Origin: Bryum argenteum
Taxonomy: Eukaryota > Streptophyta > Bryopsida > Bryales > Bryaceae
Assembly (NCBI GenBank): GCA_037043015.1
Contig: CM073322.1
Span: forward strand, 13,031,601 to 13,095,600
Direction: 5' to 3'
Length of the DNA stretch: 64,000 nucleotides
Shown piece after piece: positions 33,255 through 43,066 of this stretch (within the stretch, counting starts at the first letter, position 1; every line of letters begins with the position of its first letter). Both the position numbers and the translations under genes were made by a program. The notes beneath the pieces were generated by a model that saw nothing but the letters and a program-made list of their open reading frames with translations, was not told the origin of the DNA and made no database searches.

Positions 33255-33739
33255 TGTAACAGGGCAAGAACTAGATTTTTGTGTTTGCTAGAAAAGTAGA
33301 TAGATAGTTGAAACCATTTTAGGAGTTTTTAGAAAATTTTAGAATTTGAGGTAGATGGCCTATGTGGGATCCACCATAGAAGCTTCGAGAAGGTGGGGCC
33401 CACCTCTAGAGTCTTTTAGAAGGGCGGTTATCTAGGTGGGGCCCACCTCTAGGACCTTCCGGAAAGTTCCATGGTGGGGCCCGCCATTGGAACATTCTAG
33501 AAAGTTCCAAGGGCGGTTAGGCGGTAGTATAAATAGAACGGCGGGGGCCATTTGGAGGCATTCGGTCAGTGCGCTTTAGTCCTCTCTCTCGGTAAAAGTT
33601 TGGTTTGTACTTTCTTCTTTAGTTACTGCTTTGTTACATTACATTCAAGTCTATTCGGTCTTGTTTAGTCCGGTTTTCTCGAGATCTTGTTAGGTTAGCG
33701 ATGTTTGAGTTGTGACCAAAGAGAGAATTCATCCCGTTT
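33255..33739 (+). repeat. gypsy 5' LTR with heat-shock elements
   Basis: 485 bp. Followed by the primer-binding site TGGTATCGGAGC at 33743-33754, which matches the initiator-Met tRNA site TGGTATCAGAGC at 11 of 12 positions. Contains the promoter features listed separately. It differs from the 3' LTR at roughly twenty or more positions, including TTTGCTAG versus TTTCTTTAG and differences around the TATA box. Confidence 0.9.
33379..33536 (+). promoter_or_regulatory. Heat-shock element cluster and TATA box in gypsy 5' LTR
   Basis: HSE units (GAA and TTC blocks spaced by 2): 33379-33391 GAAgcTTCgaGAA; 33457-33469 TTCcgGAAagTTC; 33490-33507 GAAcaTTCtaGAAagTTC, four perfect alternating blocks. A fourth site at about 33414-33421 is TTTtaGAA here but a perfect TTCtaGAA in the 3' LTR. 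Between them are three GGTGGGGCCC blocks (33392-33404, 33435-33447, 33473-33485) resembling TCP/site-II motifs. TATA box TATAAATAG at 33528-33536. Spacing fits a heat-shock-factor-driven Pol II promoter. Confidence 0.8.
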
Positions 33740-33921
33740 CATTGGTATCGGAGCGAGTGTCGGTCTATCCTTACGTTAGGTGCTATTAGCAAGTCTCTAC
33801 TTGAGAGTCGATCATTGTGGTTTCATCAAGTCTTGTCCTTGGATCTACTTGGAGTTACTTTCAAGGATTTGGCTAGAACGAGAGAAGGCGTCGCGTGCGA
33901 GGTCGTCGGAAGAATTGCATC

Positions 33922-36900
33922 ATGGGAGAAATGGCGGAACCTACTCATATGGAGACTCGATTCAAGCACCTACTAGACCCAGTTCTTTGCATTACAAGGA
34001 CAAGCGGACGCTTCTAGAGCTAGAGAATTGACAATCTGCGAGGTGAAGTTGAGCAAGCCTGAAACATATTCGGGAACTTCAAGACAAGATGATGTATCTC
34101 AATGGCTTTTCAAAGATGCGACAATATCTCCAACTCTGTCCAGGGCGAACTCAACCGACGGAATTATATATGCGGCCCGACTATTTGAGGGTGCCGCATG
34201 CCATTTGGTGGCGACTTGAGCTCAAAACTATGGAGCTCAAGGCGGATTTCAAAATTGGGAGGAATTTGAGACCGAGCTCACAAACCAGCTTTCGGCCCAT
34301 CAATGCGGAGAAGTTAGCGCGCGATCGGTTGGCCACCTTGACACAAAAAGGTCGGTGCGGGAGTATGTCACCCGGTTCAAATCCATATGCCTCCAAATAC
34401 CCAATGTTTCGGAGGGAGAGATGATGGATCGATTTGTTCGAGGATTGAAGCCGATCGTTCAACGAGAAGTGGAATTAAGAGACCCAAAACATTTGAGGAG
34501 GCGGTTAGGATTGCGAAAAAGAGTTGATGCCATAAACTTTAGAAATCGTGGAGTACGACTGCGAAGATGGAACCCTACGCCACCACCTACTATGGTAGCC
34601 CAACAACCGACGCCAATGGAGATTAACGCCCTACAGGACCATTGACGCCACAAAGACGACAATTATTGGCGGGAAGGGATTGTGCTTCTCTCGTCGAGTC
34701 GAGGCCATCGATTGGAGAGTGTCAAAACGTCGGAGTTCGGTGCGCCAACAAACCAAGGCGGATCCACAACCTCGAGGTGACCAAGATGATGAAGGAATGG
34801 AGCGGGGAAAGCGGGGCTCCCAATAAGGGCACCGGGACCAATCATCGGGGATAGTCGTTGTCTCTCGTCAAAAACAAAGATGGCCTCGGCAACACTCAAA
34901 AAGGTCGGTGATATGTCTCACAGTCGACTTAGAAGACAACCGTGTCGAGTACTAGTGGATTGCGGTTCTACGGAGAATTGCATCTCGACCGCAATTGCCA
35001 ACCGACTTGGGATCAAGATTAAGGTGATCACCGGGAGGGACTATATACCTCATGACGATCGGAAAAATGATTTAAGTGAGACATGTGAAGAAGAGACCTT
35101 GAGATTGTGTGATGCCTATGCACTACGAGGAAAATTTAAGGTAACGAAGCTCGAGATATGATGTTATCCCAGGAATGCCGTGGTTGGAGGCGGAAATAAG
35201 CGATTGACCGGTGGCAAGAACCATCTCTTTTAACGAAGGTGGGCGCAAGATAATTCTTTCATGCTTCAACATCAAGTGGATTGAAGAAACGACAGACAAC
35301 TAAAGGCATATTGGTGGGGATGGCCTTCATGAAGAAAAACAGATCTGCGGCGAAAACAAATGCGGTGTATGTGGTGGTTCCAAATATTGCTTCAATGGTA
35401 GAGAAGAGAGCCAAGGAGCGAGAACGAGTTGAGCAACTTATCGGCCGAGTTCGAGATGTCTTTCCCGCCGACTTACCTAGTGGTTTACCACCGATCGAGT
35501 GCTCCTTCCACATAGACTTAATGCGGAAGCTAAACCAAAGAAATCGGCCAATTTATCGCCTAGCACCAAACGAGCTTGAGGAGTCGAGGAAGACGTTGGA
35601 CGAGCTTTTGGAGAAGGGCCTCATTCGAGAAAGCACATCGCCATGGGGGAGCACTGTCCTTTTTGCGCCCAAAAAGGATGGTGGATTGCGGCTATGCATC
35701 GATTATCGGGGCCTTAATAAGCGGAACCATCAAAAATGCTTATCCACTCCCACGTGTGGATGACCTTCTTGATCAACTTCGAGGCAACCATTTTTAGCAA
35801 GCTAGATCTTGAAGTGAATCTTGTGAGATACCAATTGCAAAAGAGGATATTGAAAAACAACATTTAAATGCAGCGCTATGGACATTTTGAGTGGCTCGTT
35901 CGCCTTTTGGTCTCACCAATGCCCTACTTCCTTCCTTCACGGGTCACATGAATGCGGTTGTTCGGGGACCTTTTGGACAAGTGTGTAGTTGTTTTCATTG
36001 ACGACATTTTGATCTATAGTAAAACCCCGGAAGAGCATGACCAACATCTACGGGAGGTGCTATGTCGATTCTGGGATAGTCACTTCTATTGCAAGCAATC
36101 AAAGTGTGAACTTTGGAAGTCCGAGTCGCGTTTTTGGGGCATGTAGTATCATTCGAGGGTGTGTACATGGAACAAGCTAAGGTGAATGCGGTGAAGGACC
36201 GCCAACTCCCAAGGATGTTTAAAGTTCGTTCTTTCTTAGGCCTCGCCGAATACTATCGTCGTTTTGTTCGGCGGTTTGCGCACATTCTTCTTCTCCTCCG
36301 ACAAATCTATTGGAGAAGGGCGCTCCATTTGAGTGGAAACTACAACAACAAGGCGCTTTCAATAATTTGAAGGAGGCACTCACTCTTCGCTCCACTGCGC
36401 AACCATATGATCCTCGACCTTCCGTAGACGGTTGACATTGACGCCTCCGACTTTGCTATAGGCGCGGTCCTCCAACAAGACTTGGTAGGGGCCTTCAACC
36501 GGTGGCATATGAGTCACGCAAACTTAAGAGGGCGAGCGCAACTATTCTCGCGCGTGATCGGGAACAACTAGCAATTGTACATGCTACCAAAGTACGGCGG
36601 CACTATCTATTGGGGAAACTCGTGACAATTCGGATGATCATCGGCCCTTACTACATGATCGCATTTAGAAAATATGAAATCGAGACACCACCGCGGGAAG
36701 AAACGATTCTGGTGTTTGATATTCAACTTCAAGATGCTGCAAGGGCGACAACATATTGTGCCAGGCGCTTTATCTCGGAGACCGGATCTGAAATCAATCG
36801 GAGGACACGAGGAGATTGCTACCATTAGTAGTATTGTTCCGGATCTAACCGGAGGAGGAAATGGAAGGAAGCCACCTACCAAGGTGCTTACTTCACAACG

Positions 36901-38311
36901 GTGACCGATCGAGTAGAGGTAGGTGATGTGCAATATCAAGATTACAACCTCGTTGACGGCCTCCTCTATTTTAAGAAGCGGGTTTATGTACCTAACGATG
37001 CTAAACTTGAACCCGCATACTTCAAGAAGGGCATGACATTCCTATCTCCGGACATCTCGGACGTGAGAAGACCTTAGAACGGATTTCTAGAACATGGTTT
37101 TGGGTGGGCTTGGATCGTGATGTTCGAGCTTTTGTGCGTTCTCCGTGAGCTATGCCAACGGAACAAGGCACGCAATCATCGCACCTCTTGGGCTGCTGCG
37201 GCCGATTCCACTACCTACGATGCGATGGGAACAAGTAACCATGGATCTCATTACTTGTTTGCCACGACGCATCGTAATCACACTGCGGTTCTTTGTCTTT
37301 GTGGACCGCCTTTGAAGCAAATTCATTTGGTCATGCGATGCGCTCCGATATTGATGCTCCAACACTTGCACGTCTCTTCTTCGACACGTCTTCCGTCATC
37401 ATGGATTGCATCGTGTCATTATCTCGGATCGGGATCCGCGCTTCACAGGAGTTTCGGCAAGCACTATTCAAGCTTCTCGGCACACGACTTGCTATGTCCA
37501 CGCCCTTTCATCCTCGTGATGGATGGATGCACAGAGCGTGCTAACCGGACCTTGGAGGATATGTTGCGGGCGTTTGTGGCAATTCACCACAACGAATGGG
37601 ATGAGATCGACCCCCTTGGAGTTCGCCTATAATGATAGTTCCTGCAAGACGGGTCATTCACCATTCTTTCTTAACGCCACAAGACCCGATTACGCCGCAA
37701 CGCTCCACCGCCCCATCAACACCAACAACCCTACAACGGAGGAGTTTATACAACGACTAACATCGGCGTTGCAAGAGGCTCGACAATGCTCCTCATCGCA
37801 CGTAATCGACAAAAACAATATGCAGATAACCACCGCAACATAAGACCTTTCGAGAAGGTGACTTGGTTCTCGCTCTCAAATGCCAACCTTCCGTTAGCTA
37901 CATCGACTCAAGTCCGTAAACTTGCACCCCGGTGGATTGGACCTTTCCGAATCTCTACGGTCATATCCGATGTTGCATACCGCCTCGAGCTTCCGCCACA
38001 TATCCACATCCATCCAGCTTTTTCATATCTCGCACTCAAAGAATTTCATCATCAATCGGAGCGCTTTCCGCCGACATCGCCTCCGCCGCCACCGGTAGTG
38101 ATTGAAGACCGGGGAGGAATATGAAGTGGATCGCATTTTGGAACACCGCTATCTTCGTCGTGGCAATGGACGTCCGCAACTACAATACAAAGTCCGATGG
38201 AAAGGTTATCCCATCCACGATGCAACATGGGAGCCCGCTCACAACCTTACCCATTGTCGAGAAACCATTTGGATATCATCGGGAGCGAAAAGCGAGGGCG
38301 TTCCGCATTAG
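33922..38311 (+). pseudogene. gypsy gag-pol with chromodomain, multiply broken
   Basis: Gag at about 33922-34640 (KLSKPETYSGTSRQDDVSQW, REYVTRFKSICLQIP, MMDRFVRGLKPIVQREVEL). Retropepsin-like site LVDCGSTENCIS near 34950. RT at 35440-36150 ([21 protein letters not shown], then the catalytic FIDDILIYSKTPEEHDQH). RNase H near 36430 (DASDFAIGAVLQQDL). Integrase about 37100-37840 (TERANRTLEDMLRAFV). Chromodomain 38114-38280 ([29 protein letters not shown]). Several frame changes and stops separate these blocks, so no complete polyprotein can be read. Confidence 0.9.
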
Positions 38312-38325
38312 CGGAGGGGATTAAT

Positions 38326-38810
38326 TGAATAGCAGGCAAGAACTAGATTTTTGTGTTTCTTTAGAAAAGTAGATAGATAGTTGAAACCATTTTAGGAGTT
38401 TTTAGAAAATTTTAGAATTTGAGGTAGATGGCCTATGTGGGATCCACCATAGAAGCTTCGAGAAGGTGGGGCCCACCTCTAGAGTCTTCTAGAAGGGCGG
38501 TTATCTAGGTGGGGCCCACCTCTAGGACCTTCCGGAAAGTTCCATGGTGGGGCCCGCCATTGGAACATTCTAGAAAGTTCCAAGGGCGGTTAGCGCGGTA
38601 TAAATAGAACTGGCCGGGGCCATTTGGAGGCATTCGGTCGGTGCGCTTTAGTCCTCTCTCTCGGTAAAGTTTGGTTTGTACTTTCTTCTTTTTAGTTCTA
38701 ACTTTGTTACATTACATTGAAGTCTATTCGGTCTTGTTTAGTCCGGTTTTCTCGAGATCTTGTTAGGTTAGCGATGTTTGAGTTGTGACCAAAGAGAATT
38801 GATCCCGTTT
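38326..38810 (+). repeat. gypsy 3' LTR
   Basis: 485 bp, preceded by the purine-rich GCGGAGGGGATTAAT. The same HSE cluster: 38452-38464, 38487-38494 (TTCtaGAA intact here), 38530-38542 and 38563-38580; TATAAATAG at 38599-38607. The HSE cores are conserved against the 5' LTR even where flanking bases differ. Confidence 0.9.
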
Positions 38811-38815
38811 GGTGA

Positions 38816-41400
38816 TCTCATTAGATACCGCCCATCCTGCAGGAAATAAGATGAGTCCACACCAATTAGCGACGGAAATGCACCGGATATAAAACATTTA
38901 AGGAAATTCGGATGTTACGTTGAAGTGCCGCTTGACCCCACAAAAAAAAGGAAAAGTTCGGACCTCGGAGGAAGCGGGGTATCTACGTTGGAAACGTAGG
39001 TAATTCCCTAATAAAGTATATAGAACCAAAACCGGAGACCTATTTAGGCGAGGTTTTCTAGACCGCCATTTTGATGAACAAAATTTTCCATTCATGGAAA
39101 TCAAAGAAAAGTCGCCCGCCGGTTTTAGACATTAATTGGCATTCAACGACAATTGACGACACAACCCGTTATTCTTTGCGATGGGGAAGTGCAACGAATC
39201 ACCGAGGTTGCGAGAACTTGCTCATGAAGCTACCCGATGCTTTTCTTTGACACACACGATATTGTAAAAACCCCTACACCCAAGTTCAATACACTCCTCC
39301 AAGAAGAATACTACCGGATAATACACCGTGAACGTCTCTCAAATTCGACGAAAAAGGGGACGTTCTTTGGGGTCTAAAAATAAGCCAAAGAATTTAGGAG
39401 AGCAACACATATTATCGGGGGCATTGCGGGAGACAGGGGAGTAACACAAGGTCCGGGGGAGTAGCAACTAACTCCACCTAGCTTCAAGAAGCAACGGATA
39501 TAGCACTCACCGATCACGTCCGGGATAGACGAACCATTTGCAAGAATGAAGCCTTGATGGTGCACACCGTCAATGCTATTTTAGAAAACCCGGACATACC
39601 AAAAACGGTTCCACAAGCAAAGAGATCGAGAGAATGGCCGCCTTTGAAACGTGCAATGCAAGATGAGATGAATTCAATGAAAGAGAGACAAGTCTTTGGG
39701 GTGGCGCGACCTAAGACACTTGATATGAAACCCATTCGTTTCTAAATGGGTTTTTGCAAAAAAAGAGACTCTCAAGGAAAGATAATCCGCTATAAAGCAC
39801 GCTTAGTTGCGAAGGGTTTTACTCAACAGATTTGGAATTGATTATGATTTCACCTCTGACCCGATAATGGATTCAATTACATTCAGATTCCTAATAGCTC
39901 TGGCAGTGCAGGAAAGACTCTCATTTAGACTGTTAGATATTGTCACAGCCTACTTGTATGGCAGGATGGACAAAGAAATGTATATGGAGCTCCCGGAAGG
40001 GGTAGAATCCATCAACTCGACAAAAGAGAGCTCAATGCAGAATATGGGCAACTCGGGACAGTCCCAGAGAGCAAAAGCAGAGCTAGTTGACAAGAAAACG
40101 CAGGATTTGGGAAAGGGCCATAAACGTGTGACGTTTGCCCCCCTCGATCCCTACCAATCTTGAAAATCAAATACCATCTCTAGGAAGAGAAAGAGAGAAC
40201 TCGGTCAAGTTGTAAGAATCCGAAAGCCATTTATGGCTTGAAGCGATCTGGACGACTATGGTACGAAATTTAACGGATTATTTGATCCAACAAGGTTTTA
40301 AAGCAAATAAATACACACCTTGTGTATTTGTGAACCATGAGAGAAAGCACCTCGTGCTTATCGCAATTTATGTCGACGACTTAAATATCTTGGACTCGGG
40401 CGTGATCGAGAAAAAACTGTTGGACTGATGAAACACAAGTACAAAGTCAAAGACTATGGACGAACTCCAAGATGCTTAGGCGTGGAACTAGAGCATTTTG
40501 AGGACGACTCGTATTCTTGCATATGACTTCATATACGAGTAGACTTCTCGAGAAATTCGCAATGTCGAGGCTCATCCAGGTCTCCACACCTTTAACGGTC
40601 GAACCCTAAAAACGGATCAAGATGAGTATGGTCCATTGCGAGAGAATGAAGAGATACTCTCTCTTGAGTACCCATATATTACCGCTTGTAATGTCAATGT
40701 CTTGGTTATCGCTAAATGTAAGACTAGATCTGAAGTTCTCGACTCATTTATTGTCAAGACATAGCGCGGAACCAACTAAACGACACTGGCGCGGAGTAAA
40801 ACATATGCTACGTTACTTGAACGGAACTAGAGACTACGGCATTCTTTTTGAAAGAAATTTCCAACCGATTAAAGGTTATGCAGATGCCGGTACTGCTCGG
40901 CTCACGAGAAAGGAAGGTCGCAATCCGCTACGTTTTTACTATGGCCGATTCAACATCTCCTGAGTTCGAAGCTACAACCCACAGTCGCGACATCTTCAAA
41001 TCATGCTGAATTGATCGCCTTATTTGACACCACCAAGGAAGCTGTTTGGCTGCGAAATATGTCATCAAGCCTAAAAATGTTAGCAAACCTTGAGATTGAT
41101 ATAAAACCTATGAAGATCTTCGAGGATAATGACGCTGTCGGCACGGATGTCGAAGGTTTCATTAAATCCAACAATACGAAGCATTTGACACCGAAAATCT
41201 TCTATCTTTGCCGAAGAAACAAAAATCGGCACCATATCCATCGGTAAGATTACTTCTGCCGGAAACATCGCCGATTTGTTTACAAAAACGTTACCACCAT
41301 CTTCCCACCACAAGCATATGTTGTCAATGAAGATGCGATCGTTAGCACAAGTCCGAAAGGAAAAGAAACAACTTAGTTCATAACGACTAGTGACAGGATT
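38816..41400 (+). pseudogene. copia integrase C-part, RT and RNase H remnants (3' half)
   Basis: Resumes directly after the gypsy target duplication with LIRYRP and then NAPDIKHLRKFGCYVEVPLD, typical of the copia integrase end. RT fragments: LLDIVTAYLYGRMDKEMYMELPEG, YGLKRSGRLWY and the catalytic IYVDDLNI. RNase H-like: KPMKIFEDNDAV and NNTKHLTPKIFYL. Many stops and frameshifts. Confidence 0.88.
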
Positions 41401-41477
41401 TTGAAAAACTACGATACTTTACGATTAGGTCAAACAGAACCGGTTTTCTGGCATCCCACCTCCGCCAAGAGGGGGAG

Positions 41478-41743
41478 TGTCAAGACATGATCAATGGTCA
41501 TGTAGCTTGGCTACGTATGCGTATATGGTTGCCGTTTCATACCATTAGTTCGTACCTCTTCAAGGTTAAGGTTGTACCTCTTAAAGGTTGAGGTTCTGAA
41601 GAGTCGCGTTGCTTCTCAGCCAGAACTACGTATCATCACTCTGATCCTTAGGCTATGAAGAAATAATGTGATTTTGAGCCTAAGGTACGTAGGCAGCTTC
41701 ATCTCTTATCGAGAGATGGAGTCCGAGTGAAAACGTACTGTCA
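41478..41743 (+). repeat. copia 3' LTR
   Basis: 266 bp, nearly identical to 30827-31094. Directly preceded by the polypurine tract AGAGGGGGAG (41468-41477) and followed by the target duplication TTTAC. Confidence 0.92.
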
Positions 41744-42261
41744 TTTACTTTTTTTCTTTGTTCCAACTACAAACATTGTGATTTCACAATTAGTAAGGAA
41801 TTTCAATCTGATATTTGATATAAGAATACACAAACGAGTTAAGTACTAGATCTTACAATTATATGTAAAAATATTTTTGGATGTTCTTGTAGAATTCCTT
41901 CTTGAAGATACTACAAAATAAGCTCAATATCTTTATGAAACCATTTGATCTAGGTTTCCTTCTACTGCAACAATTCTAATTTAGTTTTGCTCAAAATGTT
42001 GATGCACAATAACATGGCCATTCAAAAGAGGAAGAGCTGAGACCCCATTAAAGTTGGCATGAATAGAGTGTTCATATTCGGTGTTACTTATTTCCACAAG
42101 AATTCAAATATTATCAACCTCAAAGAAGAGACATTCTTGGTGGAAACACTCGTCGAATATCGCATATCTACATTGTGAAGGTTTTTATTGCCTTAAGGTT
42201 GCAATTCCAATCTCCTACCATTGTATGCAAAGCCTCAACTCAAGCTCTCTAATACTTATAT

Positions 42262-42672
42262 GTCAAAGGTTCCTGGGGTTCTTGAACATCGTTGTATGGG
42301 TACCTCAAAGCCCTTTGGGGGATACCATGTGGGGTATCTACGACATTAGTGGCTAGGTAGGAACTAGCATAGTGTTCATCCCGAAAAGGGTTAGTAGTCC
42401 CACCACTGGTGTGATGACCTTCATGCATACATCCAAGGATATTCACGCCAGCCTTTGTAAGAATTACTCTTCTTCTTCTCGTGTAAAAAAAAAACTAAAA
42501 AATAAAAAGGAACTACAATAGTGGCTAGGTAGGAACTAGCATAGTGTTCATTCCAAGAAGGGTTGGTAGTCCCACCATTGGTGTGATGGCCTTCAGGCAT
42601 ACATTCAAGGATATTCACGCCAGCCTTTGTAAGAATTACTCTTCTTCTTCTCGTGTCAAAAAAACTAAAAGA
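42262..42672 (+). mobile_element. SINE copy with tandem duplication of its 3' half
   Basis: Shares GTATGGGTACCTCAAAG, GGCTAGGTAGGAACTAGCAT and GGTGTGATGACC with the 6.1 and 21.1 kb SINEs. The tRNA-like head is missing. After an A-rich tail (about 42484-42510) the 3' half starting GTGGCTAGGTAGGAAC (42349) is repeated at 42521 with period 172, each copy ending in an A-rich tract. The bases between the copia element and here (41749-42261) hold no gene. Confidence 0.7.
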
Positions 42673-42679
42673 TGAAAAG

Positions 42680-43066
42680 AAAAGGAAAAAACCACAAAAC
42701 ACAAATAGAAGGAAAGAAGTTCTTGTACTCAACCAAAGAGGGTAGGGCGGCATGATGGCATCTACTCAAGTAGATGCTACTTCCAACAAACTCTTGATTC
42801 ACGCCGATCTAAAAGGAGCCAAGTAAACTAATTTATAAACTAATGTATTTGGTGGCGGCATCTTCTATTAATGGATGGATGAAATGTTGATAACCCCCTG
42901 ATTTCATCGTCTCTTCCAAGTCGGTGAGCCTCGGCTCGCGCGGGTATTAGGTTTGAGTCTTCTTCGCGGTTGCACGCCGTCATTTGATTCATCGCAAAAA
43001 AATCTACAGCGATCAGAGCTCAACAGGGTCTGTGAATGAAAGGGCAGGAACTGAGGTAACTTTTCC
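42680..43066. other. Upstream region of the tRNA methyltransferase gene
   Basis: No ORF of note. A short upstream ATG at 43035 stops within a few codons. Presumed promoter and 5' UTR; no clear TATA box called. Confidence 0.4.

Larger units (their letters stand above)
33255..38810 (+). mobile_element. Ty3/gypsy chromovirus nested in copia
   Basis: Two 485-bp LTRs (33255-33739 and 38326-38810) enclose gag, protease, RT, RNase H, integrase and a C-terminal chromodomain: the gypsy/chromovirus order. Target bases GCTGA (33250-33254) and GGTGA (38811-38815) look like a 5-bp duplication with one mismatch. Removing the element restores the copia reading HAADLIRYRPS. The chromodomain is thought to guide integration toward marked chromatin. 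Coding is disrupted by several frameshifts and stops. Confidence 0.93.
30827..41743 (+). mobile_element. Ty1/copia LTR retrotransposon, with nested gypsy
   Basis: Complete by its ends. LTRs are 30827-31094 and 41478-41743 (TGTCA...TGTCA), with a perfect 5-bp target duplication TTTAC at 30822-30826 and 41744-41748. The polypurine tract AGAGGGGGAG precedes the right LTR. Domain order gag, protease, integrase, RT, RNase H defines copia. Coding parts are 31165-33254 and 38816-41400, broken by many stops and frameshifts. A 5.56-kb gypsy element interrupts the integrase region between HAAD and LIRYRP. Without it the copia element is about 5.36 kb. It cannot encode its own proteins now. Confidence 0.93.
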
